From positions 186,001-250,000 of the forward strand of contig NZ_BOOZ01000004.1 of assembly GCF_016863495.1 (NCBI RefSeq): 64,000 nt of DNA. Direction: 5' to 3'. Every line of letters begins with the position of its first letter. Positions within the stretch are counted from its first letter, which is position 1. Below the pieces are notes generated by a model. The model had not been told where the DNA came from, searched no databases, and saw only the letters and a list, made by a program, of their open reading frames with translations. The DNA comes from Micromonospora andamanensis (GTDB lineage Bacteria; Actinomycetota; Actinomycetes; Mycobacteriales; Micromonosporaceae). Positions 32,080 through 40,620 of this stretch are shown piece by piece. The translations under genes were made by a program, and so were the position numbers.

Positions 32080-33876
32080 TTAGCGGGGTTGGGCTTGGGG
32101 GCGGGAACCGGTGGGGCCGAAGGCGGTGAGGAAGCGGTCGCGGAACTCGTTCATCGGCCAGACCGGGGCGTTCGGGTCCGGGGTCAGGCCGTCCTGCCAG
32201 CCCCAGTCGTTTGTGCGTTGGAGCACCGCCTGGTCCCTGGTCACGATATGGATCGGTACGTCGTGGCTCGGGTTCTCGCCGGTGACCACCGGCGCCGGCT
32301 GGTGGTCACCGACGAAGACCAGCACGGTGTCGTCGTCGCCGTACGTCTCCACGTAGGAGATGAGGGTACGAAGTGTGTAGCTGATCGAGTGCCGGTAGCC
32401 GGTACGGGCCTGCGCGGTGGGCGTACCGATGATGCCCCGTCGGAACACCTCGCCGTCGTCGATGGTGTCCCAGTCGACGAGCGACGGCACCTTGGTCCAG
32501 GGGGAGTGGCTGGAGACCAGGGCCAGCTCGGCCATGACCGGACGGTCCCTAGGTCCGGCCAGCTCCCGCTCGTGGAAGCGGTGGATGGCGAACTGGTCAG
32601 GCATCGGCGCGAAGGCGAACTTGGGGCCCTGGTAGTCCAGGTCGGGGCCGCTGTAGAACTGCTCGTAGCCGTAGAACGCGCCCTCCGGCCAGGCCTGGTT
32701 CACCGCCGGCATGACCCCGACCGTACGCCAGGAGGCGCGCTGGAAGGCGTCACCGAGGGTGAACCGATCGGTGGCGAGCAGGTTGCGGTAGCGCTGGTTG
32801 TTGTCGACCCAGAGACCGGACAGCAGGGTGGCGTGCGCCAACCAGCTCGCGCCGCCGATTGTCGGCGAGGTGAGGAAGCCACTGCGGGTGGCGAAGCCGG
32901 CCGTGGCCAGCCGACCGGCGCTCTCGTCGAGCATCCGGGGGATGGCGGCGAACTCGGCGTCGGTGACCGCGTCGCGGCCGTAGCTCTCCACGAAGGCGAT
33001 GATGACGTTCTTGTCGCGTAGCCCGGTGAGCAACTGGTCGGCGGGCACGTCGCGGAACGGGTCCACGCCCACCTCGTCGGCGAACACCTGGCGGTCGTAC
33101 AGCCGGTCCCGGACCTCGGCGGCGTGCTCCTGCACGAGGATTGTGGCATTGGTGTCGGCCAGCGGCATGGCGGGCACGATCCGCACCCCGAAGGCGGCCA
33201 GCACCGCCCAGACCACCACAAGCGTGGCCACCGCCCGCGTGCTGCCGGTCCGGTGCCGCGTGAGCAGCCCGGACAGCCGCACCGTGGACAGGGCGGTCAG
33301 CAGCGGCACGGCCAACAGCAGTAGCCCGACCCCGAGGGCGATGGCGATCGCGCCCGGCCGACCGATCGACTCGGCCACGAAGGTGAACGCCTCGTCCAGC
33401 AGCGACCAGTCCAGCACCAGGTCGAACGGGCGACCCAGCGAGGAGTAGAAACCCAGGTCACCGACCTTCACCACGGCGACCAGCCCGAGCAGTCCACCGG
33501 CCAGCGCGGCCACCACCCGGCGGGGTCGACCGGGCAGCGCGAGCAGCAGCGCGGCCAGCAGCAGCGCCTCCAGCGGGATCCGCAGGAACGCGCCGGGTTC
33601 CAGCTGCCACGGCCGGTTGGGCAGGGTGAACGTGACAAGCACCAGCACGGCCGCGAGCGTGGTGACCACCCGAGCGACGATCCGCCGCCGAGGGGTGACC
33701 GCCACCGGCCGGGACGCGGCGTCATCCCCTCCGGCCCCGCGCACGTCCATCGCCCCGGTGTCGCGTGCGTCGACCGCCTCGGTCGGGGCCGCCTCGACGT
33801 GGTGACCGCGCGGGTCCGTGGCGGTGTTCGGGTTCTCGTCCGGGCGTGGCGTGGCCGCCGGGTCGACTATCGACAA
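32080..33876 (-). CDS. Membrane sulfatase/phosphoethanolamine-transferase-like (LTA-synthase type) protein
   Basis: This 598-residue protein starts at TTG 33876 behind GGGAG. A charged cytoplasmic N-terminus of about 60 residues precedes five or so TM helices (VVTTLAAVLVLVTFTLP, LLLAALLLALPG, AIAIALGVGLLLLAVPLL, TLVVVWAVLAAFGV). The outer domain is of the sulfatase/alkaline-phosphatase superfamily: VIIAFVESYGRD (metal Glu), SPTIGGASWLAHATLLSGL (nucleophile Thr or Ser region) and FVGDHQPAP (metal Asp-His). It may transfer or remove phospho-groups on a surface polymer. It is co-directional with the CDP-alcohol transferase. Confidence 0.85.
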   Translation of the reverse strand: MSIVDPAATPRPDENPNTATDPRGHHVEAAPTEAVDARDTGAMDVRGAGGDDAASRPVAVTPRRRIVARVVTTLAAVLVLVTFTLPNRPWQLEPGAFLRIPLEALLLAALLLALPGRPRRVVAALAGGLLGLVAVVKVGDLGFYSSLGRPFDLVLDWSLLDEAFTFVAESIGRPGAIAIALGVGLLLLAVPLLTALSTVRLSGLLTRHRTGSTRAVATLVVVWAVLAAFGVRIVPAMPLADTNATILVQEHAAEVRDRLYDRQVFADEVGVDPFRDVPADQLLTGLRDKNVIIAFVESYGRDAVTDAEFAAIPRMLDESAGRLATAGFATRSGFLTSPTIGGASWLAHATLLSGLWVDNNQRYRNLLATDRFTLGDAFQRASWRTVGVMPAVNQAWPEGAFYGYEQFYSGPDLDYQGPKFAFAPMPDQFAIHRFHERELAGPRDRPVMAELALVSSHSPWTKVPSLVDWDTIDDGEVFRRGIIGTPTAQARTGYRHSISYTLRTLISYVETYGDDDTVLVFVGDHQPAPVVTGENPSHDVPIHIVTRDQAVLQRTNDWGWQDGLTPDPNAPVWPMNEFRDRFLTAFGPTGSRPQAQPR

Positions 33877-33890
33877 CTGGGTCTCCCGGG

Positions 33891-34712
33891 TCAGCGCAGC
33901 GACAGGACGGGTGCGGTGGACAGGTCACGCTCGTCGACCCGATCGACCCGCCGCACGCCGATCGTGACAGTCGGTACGGTCGGCACCGCCGGCACCACCA
34001 GGGCCGGCACGGTCCGGACCGCCCGGTGCCGCCACAGCCAACTGACGTCGCGCCCGAACGACTCGACGAGCATGCCCAACGCGGCGACAAGTACGACTGT
34101 CGTCAGCATCCCGGGCAGCACCTGGGAGGCGGCGACCGCGAGCATGATCCCCTGGACCGCGGCGACCACCTTACGCCAGTACCGGGGCGGCAGCTGCGCG
34201 TCCATCCAGGGCAGCACCCAGCCGGCGGCCAGGAAGACGTAGCGCATCAGGCCGATGGCGAGCACCCAGACCCCGACCGACGGGGCGACGTAGAGGCTCA
34301 GCATCAGCACCAGGAACGAGTCGACCTCCATGTCGAACCGGGCGCCGAGGGCGCTCGTGGTCCCGGTGCGGCGGGCCACCTTGCCGTCGACCGCGTCGAG
34401 GGCCAGCGCCACCGCCGTCATCGCCACCAGCACCGCCACCGGCGCGGGGCGACCGCCGGTCAGCGCGTCGGCGATCAGCGCGGTCACCGCCCCGACCAGC
34501 AGCCCACGACCCATCGTCACCCAGTCGGCGGGTCCCAGCCGGTCCGTGCCCGCGTGACGCAGGCCACGTACCAGCGCCAGGCAGGTCACGACACCGTACG
34601 CGAGCCCGGCCAGCCAGCCCGCGACACCGAGACCGACAGTCGCGGCGACCCCCGCCAGCAGCATGATCTGGACGATGAGCCCGATTTGCGGACCGGTTCG
34701 AACTGTGGACAC
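33891..34712 (-). CDS. CDP-alcohol phosphatidyltransferase family membrane protein
   Basis: This 273-residue protein starts at GTG 34712 behind GGAGG. The family signature D-x2-D-G-x2-A-R-x8-G-x3-D-x3-D is complete: DAVDGKVARR, then GARFDMEVD. Around it are TM helices (VQIMLLAGVAATVGLGVAGW, VLVAMTAVALALDAV, VVLVAALGMLVESFG). It would join a CDP-linked lipid or alcohol to an acceptor at the membrane. The sulfatase-like gene starts 14 nt after its stop, so the two form an operon divergent from the pterin/glycosyl operon. Confidence 0.88.
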   Translation of the reverse strand: MSTVRTGPQIGLIVQIMLLAGVAATVGLGVAGWLAGLAYGVVTCLALVRGLRHAGTDRLGPADWVTMGRGLLVGAVTALIADALTGGRPAPVAVLVAMTAVALALDAVDGKVARRTGTTSALGARFDMEVDSFLVLMLSLYVAPSVGVWVLAIGLMRYVFLAAGWVLPWMDAQLPPRYWRKVVAAVQGIMLAVAASQVLPGMLTTVVLVAALGMLVESFGRDVSWLWRHRAVRTVPALVVPAVPTVPTVTIGVRRVDRVDERDLSTAPVLSLR

Positions 34713-34807
34713 CGTGCCTCCGTGTTTATGATCGACGACCCCTGACTGGGAACTACGGAAAATACGACGGATCGGTTCGGTCCGGACGCAGGTAAGGAGA
34801 AAAACCG

Positions 34808-35788
34808 GTGACGCGATCCGCCCTCGCCTTCTGGCTCCGGGCTCCCGGCGTGGGGGAGATCCGCCCGGTGGCGCTGCCGGAACCGGGCACCGACGAGGTC
34901 CTGGTACGCAGCCGCTACTCCGGGGTCAGCCGGGGCACCGAGACGCTCGTCTTCACCGGTGGTGTGCCCGCCAGCCAGTACGCGGCGATGCGCGCCCCGT
35001 TCCAGGAGGGAGACTTCCCGGCCCCGGTCAAGTACGGCTACCTCAGCGTCGGCGAGGTCGAGCAGGGCCCGGCCGACCTGCGCGGGCGTACCGTGTTCTG
35101 CCTGCACCCGCACCAGAGCGCGTACGTGGTGCCGGCGGCGGCGGTGACCGTCGTACCGGCGGAGGTGCCGGCGGCCCGCGCGGTGCTGGCCGGCACGGTG
35201 GAGACCGCGGTCAACGCGTTGTGGGACGCCCCGCCCCTGGTCGGTGACCGGGTCACTGTCGTCGGGGGTGGCATGGTCGGGTGCGCCGTGACCGCGCTGC
35301 TGGCCCGCTTCCCCGGCGTCCGGGTGGAGCTTGTCGACACTGACCCGACCCGCGCCGAGGTGGCCGCCGCGTTGGGCGTCGACTTCGCCACCCCCGAGAC
35401 CGCCGCTGACGGCCGTGACCTGGTGGTGCACGCCAGCGCCAGCGCCGCCGGCCTGCAACGTGGCCTGGACCTGCTCGCTCCGGAGGGCACCCTGCTGGAA
35501 CTGAGCTGGTACGGCGACCGGCAGGTGCAGCTGTCCCTCGGTGGTGCGTTCCACTCCGGACGGCTATCCATCCGCAGCAGCCAGGTCGGCATGGTCGCTC
35601 CGGCGCGACGTGGCAGTCGCAGCTACGCCGACCGGATGGCCCTCGCCCTGGACCTGCTCGCCGATCCGGCGTTCGACACGCTGATCACCGGGCGGTCACC
35701 GTTCGCGGAACTGCCCGACGTGCTCGCCCGACTCAGCGGGGGCGACCTGCCCGCGTTGTGCCACCTCATCACCTACGACGGGGAGTGA
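34808..35788 (+). CDS. MDR-family (zinc-type alcohol dehydrogenase-like, BchC-like) oxidoreductase
   Basis: This 326-residue enzyme starts at GTG 34808 behind AAGGAG. The catalytic half has VRSRYSGVSRGTETLVF and FPAPVKYGYLSVGEVE, as in the BchC-like subgroup. The usual zinc Cys is replaced by Ser in YSGVSRGTE. The NAD(P) fold carries TVVGGGMVGCAVTALLARF. It probably reduces or oxidises a carbonyl or hydroxyl in this operon's pathway. It is the first gene; the PTPS-like gene starts 3 nt after its stop. Confidence 0.85.
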   Translation: MTRSALAFWLRAPGVGEIRPVALPEPGTDEVLVRSRYSGVSRGTETLVFTGGVPASQYAAMRAPFQEGDFPAPVKYGYLSVGEVEQGPADLRGRTVFCLHPHQSAYVVPAAAVTVVPAEVPAARAVLAGTVETAVNALWDAPPLVGDRVTVVGGGMVGCAVTALLARFPGVRVELVDTDPTRAEVAAALGVDFATPETAADGRDLVVHASASAAGLQRGLDLLAPEGTLLELSWYGDRQVQLSLGGAFHSGRLSIRSSQVGMVAPARRGSRSYADRMALALDLLADPAFDTLITGRSPFAELPDVLARLSGGDLPALCHLITYDGE

Positions 35789-35791
35789 ACC

Positions 35792-36223
35792 GTGTTCAGC
35801 GTGACCGTCCGTGACCACATCATGATCGCCCACAGCTTCCGGGGGCAGGTCTTCGGCCCCGCCCAGCGGCTGCACGGCGCGACGTTCGTCGTCGACGCCA
35901 CCTTCCGCCGCCCCGACCTGGACGACGACGGCATCGTGGTCGACATCGGGCTGGCCACCGACCAGCTCAAGGCGGTGCTCGGCGAGCTGAACTACCGCAA
36001 CCTCGACGACGAGCCCGCCTTCGCCGGGGTGAACACCACCACCGAGGTGCTGGCCCGCACCATCGCCGACCGGCTCGCCGACCGGGTACGCGCCGGCCAG
36101 CTCGGCGTCGGCGCCCGGGGCCTGACCGGGATCACCGTCACCCTGCACGAGTCGCACGTGGCCTGGGCCAGCTACGAACGGGCGCTGCCGGGCTCGACCG
36201 CCGCCGGTGAGGGCACCGCCTGA
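35792..36223 (+). CDS. Divergent 6-pyruvoyl-tetrahydropterin-synthase-fold (QueD-like) protein
   Basis: This 143-residue T-fold protein keeps the first zinc His (MIAHSF) and one His in RLHGATFVV, plus [15 protein letters not shown] (family PTSE region) and [13 protein letters not shown] (pterin-anchoring Glu region). Against QueD and PTPS, three key positions differ. The catalytic Cys before the HGH is absent (GPAQRLHG). The second His of HGH is Ala. The DHxxLN His is replaced (LNYRNLDD). It is therefore unlikely to do standard PTPS or CPH4 chemistry as such. It may bind a pterin-like or pyrimidine substrate for the neighbouring enzymes. Confidence 0.8.
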   Translation: MFSVTVRDHIMIAHSFRGQVFGPAQRLHGATFVVDATFRRPDLDDDGIVVDIGLATDQLKAVLGELNYRNLDDEPAFAGVNTTTEVLARTIADRLADRVRAGQLGVGARGLTGITVTLHESHVAWASYERALPGSTAAGEGTA

Positions 36224-36224
36224 C

Positions 36225-37259
36225 GTGCCGACCCTGCACGTGATCCTGCCGGGCGACATCGACGACCCGGCGTCACCAAGCGGCGGCAACGGCTACGACC
36301 GGCGGATCTGCGCCGGGCTCGCCGCCGCCGGCTGGTCGGTCCGCGAACATGGCGTACCCGGGGACTGGCCGCGACCGTCCCCGGCGGCGCGGGCCGCGCT
36401 GGCCCGGGTGCTGGCCGGACTGCCGGAAACCGCACTGGTGCTCGTCGACGGCCTGGTCGCGTCGGTGGTGCCGGACGTGCTCGCCGCGCACGCCGGGCGG
36501 TTACGCCTGGTCGCGCTGGTGCACCTGCCCCGGGAGGACGACGAGGAGGCCCGGGCGCTGGCGGCGGTCACCGCGGTGGTCGCCACCAGCACCTGGACCC
36601 GCGACGCGCTGCTGCGGCGGTACGCGCTGCCGGCCGAACGGGTGCACGTGGCCCCGCCGGGGGTCGACCCGGCGCCCCTGGTACCCGGAACGGCGAGCGG
36701 TTCGGCGCTGCTCTGCGTCGCGGCGGTCGCCCGGCACAAGGGCCACGACGTGCTTGTCGAGGCGCTGACCTCGCTTGCCGACAGCTCCTGGACGTTGACC
36801 TGCGTCGGCCCGCTGCACCGGGAGCCGCAGTTCGTCGACCGGCTACGGGAGCGGATCACCGTCGGACGGCTGGGCGACCGGATCCGACTGGCCGGGCCGT
36901 TGGCCGGTGACCGGCTCGCCGCCGCGTACGCCGCCGCTGACCTGCTGGTGCACCCCTCACGCGGTGAGACGTACGGGATGGTGGTGACCGAAGCGTTGGC
37001 GCGTGGCGTACCGGTGCTCGCCACGGCCGTCGGTGGACTGCCCGACACCCTCGGCCGTACGACGGCCGGCGACCGGCCGGGCCTGCTGGTGCCGCCCGAC
37101 GACCCGACCGCCCTGGCCACCGCGCTGCGCCGGTGGCTCGACGACGTGGCCCTGCGCGAGCAGCTGCGACACGCCGCGGCGCAGCGACGGGACACCCTGT
37201 CCGACTGGAACGGCACCGTCGCCCAGATCACCATGGCCCTGAAGGAGGCGTCGGCATGA
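36225..37259 (+). CDS. GT4-family glycosyltransferase
   Basis: This 344-residue GT-B enzyme starts at GTG 36225, 1 nt after the PTPS-like stop; GTG 36207 is possible. The N-terminal lobe binds the acceptor (LHVILPGDIDDPASPSGGNG). The C-terminal lobe has LCVAAVARHKGHDVLVEAL and the donor site HPSRGETYGMVVTEALARG, with the ExxxxxxE-type Glu, followed by VPVLATAVGGLPDTL. It retains anomeric configuration and uses a nucleotide sugar. The acceptor is unknown but likely is a product of this operon. Confidence 0.9.
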   Translation: MPTLHVILPGDIDDPASPSGGNGYDRRICAGLAAAGWSVREHGVPGDWPRPSPAARAALARVLAGLPETALVLVDGLVASVVPDVLAAHAGRLRLVALVHLPREDDEEARALAAVTAVVATSTWTRDALLRRYALPAERVHVAPPGVDPAPLVPGTASGSALLCVAAVARHKGHDVLVEALTSLADSSWTLTCVGPLHREPQFVDRLRERITVGRLGDRIRLAGPLAGDRLAAAYAAADLLVHPSRGETYGMVVTEALARGVPVLATAVGGLPDTLGRTTAGDRPGLLVPPDDPTALATALRRWLDDVALREQLRHAAAQRRDTLSDWNGTVAQITMALKEASA

Positions 37260-38080
37260 GCATCGATCTCCCGCCCGATTTCGCGCGGTGGCTCGCGCTG
37301 CGGGAACCCGCAGATGTGGCGGCCCGGTCCACGGAACTTGTCGACACGCTGCGGGCGGCGCTGCCCGGCCACGGACCTCGGGTGGTGCACGATCTCGGTG
37401 CCGGGACCGGCTCGCTGGCTCGCTGGCTGGCCCCGCTGCTGCCCGGCGCGCAGCACTGGATCCTGCACGACCAGGACCCCGACCTGCTGGCCCGGGCCCG
37501 TGCCGGCATGCCCGCCACCGCCGCCGACGGCGCACCGGTGACCGTCGAGACGCGCCAGGGCGATCTGACCCGGCTGACCGCCGCCGAGCTGGCCGACGCC
37601 GCCCTGGTCACCGCCTCCGCCCTGCTCGACATGCTGACCGGCGAGGAACTCGACAGGCTGGTAGCCGCCTGCGCCGGAGCCGGGTGCCCGGCCCTGTTCC
37701 TGATCTCCGTGACCGGCGCCGTGCGGTTGACCCCGGCCGACCCGCTGGACGACCAGGTCGCCGCCGCCTTCAACGCCCACCAGCGCCGTACCGTCAACGG
37801 CCGCCGGCTGCTCGGGCCGGACGCCGTCGACGCCTGCGCCGCCGCCTTCGCCCGGCACGGGGTGGCGGTGCAACTGCGGCCCAGCCCGTGGCAGCTCGGT
37901 CCGGACCAGGCCGCCCTGGCGGCGGAGTGGTTCACCGGATGGCTCGACGCGGCCCGCGAGGAACGCCCTGCGCTGACCGCCCTTAGCGACGAGTACGCCC
38001 GGCGTCGGCTGGCGGCGGCTGAAACCGGTCGCCTCGGGGTACTTGTCGGTCACGTCGACCTGCTGGCGCTGCCCCGTTGA
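37256..38080 (+). CDS. Class I SAM-dependent methyltransferase
   Basis: This 274-residue protein starts at ATG 37256, overlapping the glycosyltransferase as ATGA. Motif I is VVHDLGAGTGSLARWLAPLL, then HDQDPDLLARA (acidic loop) and LVTASALLDMLTGEELDRLV (motif IV region). It belongs to the small-molecule methyltransferases. Sharing the operon, it would methylate the glycosylated or pterin-derived intermediate. Confidence 0.85.
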   Translation: MSIDLPPDFARWLALREPADVAARSTELVDTLRAALPGHGPRVVHDLGAGTGSLARWLAPLLPGAQHWILHDQDPDLLARARAGMPATAADGAPVTVETRQGDLTRLTAAELADAALVTASALLDMLTGEELDRLVAACAGAGCPALFLISVTGAVRLTPADPLDDQVAAAFNAHQRRTVNGRRLLGPDAVDACAAAFARHGVAVQLRPSPWQLGPDQAALAAEWFTGWLDAAREERPALTALSDEYARRRLAAAETGRLGVLVGHVDLLALPR

Positions 38081-39105
38081 ACCGGCAGCCCACCAGGTAC
38101 GTGCGTACAGTCAGGGAAGATCGCCATGCCGGGGAGGCACGAGTGGGGGATGAAGCTGGCAGCGCCGTGCCCACGGCGACCCCGGTGGGCCGGTCGTTCT
38201 GGGGCTGGGCCCGACTGCTACTGGGCCTGGCCGTCCTCGTGGGGTTGCTCTGCTGGCTCGGCACCGGACCGTTCCTGGCCGGGCTACGGCTGATCGACGC
38301 GCCCGCGCTGGCCGCCGCGCTCGCCATAGGTGTCCTCACCACGGTCTGCGCCGCCTGGCGCTGGAGCCTCGTCGCGGGTGGCCTCGGCGTACGCCTGCCA
38401 CTGCGGGAGGCGGTCGCGCACTGCTACCGGGCGATCTTCCTCAACGCGACGCTGCCCGGTGGGATCCTCGGCGACGTGCACCGTGCGGTACGTCACGGCC
38501 GTGAGGTAGGTGATGTCGGTCGCGGCATCCGGGCCGTGGTGTGGGAGCGGATGGCCGGGCAGGTGGTGCTGGTAGTGGTCGCCGTGGTGCTGCTGTTCGC
38601 CTTCCCGTCGCCGGTGCGTCCGTTCCTGCCGGTGGCGACCGCCGTGGCGGTGGCGGTGCTGGTCGCCGTGCTGCTGGCGGCCCGACTGCTGCCGCAGTCG
38701 GGGGCCTCCCGGTGGGCTCGCGCGCTGGGTACCGCCGTCTCCGACGTCCGTCTCGGGCTGCTCGCTCGGCGCACCTGGGCCGGGGTGCTGCTCGCCTCCG
38801 CGCTGGCGGTCGCCGGGCACCTCGCGACGTTCCTGGTGGCGGCGCGCACGGCGGGCTCCACGGCCCCGTTGAGCCTGCTGCTGCCGCTGACCCTGCTTGC
38901 CCTGCTCGCGATGGGGGTACCGGCGAACGTCGCCGGGTTCGGCCCCCGCGAGGGGGTGGCCGCGTGGGCGTTCGCCGCCGCCGGCCTGACCGCCGCCGAG
39001 GGGGTGGCCACCGCGACGGTGTACGGCGCTCTGGTGCTCGTCGCGAGCCTGCCCGGAGCCGCCGTGCTAATGGCCCGACGTGTCCGTGTACCCGCCACCG
39101 TCTGA
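38077..39105 (+). CDS. Lysylphosphatidylglycerol-synthase/UPF0104-like membrane protein
   Basis: This 342-residue protein may start at TTG 38077 (TTGA overlap) or at a later GTG. It has about eight TM helices, including LLLGLAVLVGLLCWLGTGPF, VVLVVVAVVLLFAF and LLLPLTLLALLAMGVP. Conserved features are FLNATLPGGILGDVHRAVRH, VWERMAGQVVLVV and VPANVAGFGPREGVAAWAFA, which identify the MprF-N/AglD-like flippase family. It lacks the soluble aminoacyl-transfer domain. It most likely moves or receives a lipid-linked product of the operon. Confidence 0.85.
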   Translation: MNRQPTRYVRTVREDRHAGEARVGDEAGSAVPTATPVGRSFWGWARLLLGLAVLVGLLCWLGTGPFLAGLRLIDAPALAAALAIGVLTTVCAAWRWSLVAGGLGVRLPLREAVAHCYRAIFLNATLPGGILGDVHRAVRHGREVGDVGRGIRAVVWERMAGQVVLVVVAVVLLFAFPSPVRPFLPVATAVAVAVLVAVLLAARLLPQSGASRWARALGTAVSDVRLGLLARRTWAGVLLASALAVAGHLATFLVAARTAGSTAPLSLLLPLTLLALLAMGVPANVAGFGPREGVAAWAFAAAGLTAAEGVATATVYGALVLVASLPGAAVLMARRVRVPATV

Positions 39106-39116
39106 CGAGGAGACCC

Positions 39117-39758
39117 ATGTCCGAATCACTGCCTGTCGCCACCATCCGGACGCAGGTCACCGTGCCGCTGCGGTTCCCCGACGGCTACACCACCACGGCC
39201 CGGCTGTTCACCTTCGACGGGCTGATCGACGGCCGGGAGCACCTCGCCTTCGCCCTCGGTGACACGAGTGCGGCGGAACGCGGCGGTGACGTGCCGCTGG
39301 TCCGCCCGCACAGCGAATGCCTCACCGGCGACGTGTTCGGCAGCCAGCGCTGCGACTGCGGGCCGCAGCTGCGCGAGGCGGTGCAGCGGATCGCCGACGT
39401 CGGCGGCTACCTGCTCTACCTGCGCCAGGAGGGCCGGGGCATCGGGTTGTACGCCAAGCTCGACGCGTACGCGTTGCAGGACGCGGGGCTGGACACCTTC
39501 GAGGCCAACGTGGCGCTCGGTCACGCCGAGGACGAGCGCGACTACACGGTGGCCGCGCAGATGCTCGCCGCGCTCGGCGTCGGGCCGATCGCGGTGCTGA
39601 GCAACAACCCGGAGAAGACCGAGCAGCTGGGCCGGCTCGGGATCACGGTGACCGAGCAGGTGCCCACGGGTGTGTTCCTGTCCCCGGCCAACGCCGACTA
39701 CCTCGCGGCGAAGGCCAGCCGCGCGGCCCGCGCCGCCGACCTCCCCTGCGTCCGGTGA
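39117..39758 (+). CDS. ribA: GTP cyclohydrolase II
   Basis: This 213-residue enzyme starts at ATG 39117 behind GAGGAG. GTPCH II opens GTP to 2,5-diamino-6-ribosylamino-4(3H)-pyrimidinone 5'-phosphate. The zinc Cys lie in LTGDVFGSQRCDCGPQL, the substrate loop in YLLYLRQEGRGIGLYAKLDA, and the Tyr of AYALQDAG matches the conserved Tyr of E. coli RibA. The end VLSNNPEKTEQL and V.TEQVPTG is typical. There is no DHBP synthase domain and no ribB, ribE or ribH nearby, so this looks like a pathway-specific copy rather than the housekeeping riboflavin gene. Confidence 0.92.
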   Translation: MSESLPVATIRTQVTVPLRFPDGYTTTARLFTFDGLIDGREHLAFALGDTSAAERGGDVPLVRPHSECLTGDVFGSQRCDCGPQLREAVQRIADVGGYLLYLRQEGRGIGLYAKLDAYALQDAGLDTFEANVALGHAEDERDYTVAAQMLAALGVGPIAVLSNNPEKTEQLGRLGITVTEQVPTGVFLSPANADYLAAKASRAARAADLPCVR

Positions 39759-40462
39759 CCGGCCCGCCCGGGGTGGCGCGGCCCTACGTGCTGCTCAGCT
39801 GCGCCACCTCGATAGACGGCTACATCGACGATGCCACCGACGAGCGGCTGCTGCTGTCCAACGACGCGGACCTCGACCGGGTGGACGAGGTCCGGGCGGG
39901 CTGTGACGCGATCCTGGTCGGTGCCGGCACCGTCCGCCGCGACGATCCCCGCCTGCTGGTGCGCTGCGAACGGCGTCGGGCCGAACGGGTGGCCCGTGGC
40001 CTGCCGGCCTCACCGACCCGGGTGACCATGACCGCCTGCGGCGACCTGGACCCGGAAGCCCGGCTCTTCACCGTCGGCGACACGGACCGGATCGTCTACA
40101 GCGCCAGCGGTGCGGTGGAGAAGACCCGGCACCGGCTGGGCGAGCTGGCCACAGTTGTCGACGCCGGTGACCCGGTCGACCTGGCGCGAATGCTCACCGA
40201 CCTCGCCGAGCGGGGGGTGGGCCGACTGCTCGTCGAGGGCGGCGCGGTGATGCACGGCCAGTTCCTCGCCGCAGGACTCGCCGACGAACTGCACCTGGTG
40301 GTGGCCCCGTTCTTCGTGGGCGACCGTCGGGCGCCCCGGTTCGTCGGCGAGGGCCACTTCCCGTGGCACCCGGGCCGCCGGGCGCAGGTGGTGGAGGCAC
40401 GCCAGATCGGTGACGTGGTGCTGACCCGCTACGCCCTGTCCGAGCGTTGCGAACCGGCGTAG
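39755..40462 (+). CDS. RibD C-terminal-type pyrimidine reductase
   Basis: This 235-residue protein starts at GTG 39755, overlapping the previous stop. It is a DHFR-fold NAD(P)H reductase of the RibD_C family: VLLSCATSIDGYIDD, ILVGAGTVRRDDPRLLVR and LLVEGGAVMHGQFLA. The deaminase half of RibD is absent. It would reduce the ribosyl side chain of the GTP cyclohydrolase II product, or of its deaminated form. It ends the operon. Confidence 0.88.
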   Translation: MTGPPGVARPYVLLSCATSIDGYIDDATDERLLLSNDADLDRVDEVRAGCDAILVGAGTVRRDDPRLLVRCERRRAERVARGLPASPTRVTMTACGDLDPEARLFTVGDTDRIVYSASGAVEKTRHRLGELATVVDAGDPVDLARMLTDLAERGVGRLLVEGGAVMHGQFLAAGLADELHLVVAPFFVGDRRAPRFVGEGHFPWHPGRRAQVVEARQIGDVVLTRYALSERCEPA

Positions 40463-40481
40463 GGCACCTGACGTCGCCGGC

Positions 40482-40620
40482 TGCGGTATCTCCCGGTCTC
40501 CCGTGCGGCGGCGGGGCGCGACATGCCGCAACTCAGGGTGTCCGGGAGGCCGGAGAACGCGCTCTGCCGCATCACGCGGTCTCCGGGAGGCGGGACGGCG
40601 CAACCTGCCGCATGTCGGGC
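40482..40620. repeat. 41-bp tandem repeats between convergent genes
   Basis: TGCCGCA occurs at 40524, 40565 and 40606, exactly 41 bp apart. Copies 40524-40564 and 40565-40605 share TCCGGGAGGC and flanking bases. A 42-bp diverged copy precedes them (40482-40523) and a partial one follows. The terminal parts are also inverted (CGACATGCCGCA near 40520 with TGCCGCATGTCG at 40606-40617), so the block can fold and may end transcription from both sides. Confidence 0.75.

Noticed and set aside
36293..38053. 586-codon minus-strand frame
   Set aside because: It lies opposite the GT4 and methyltransferase genes, which have clear motifs and tight operon spacing.
39117..40462. Housekeeping riboflavin operon
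   Set aside because: The ribA and reductase genes lack ribB, ribE, ribH and the RibD deaminase half, and are overlapped with glycosyl and membrane genes.
40482..40620. CRISPR or replication-origin iterons
   Set aside because: The units are adjacent without spacers, there are no cas or rep genes, and the block sits between convergent operon ends.
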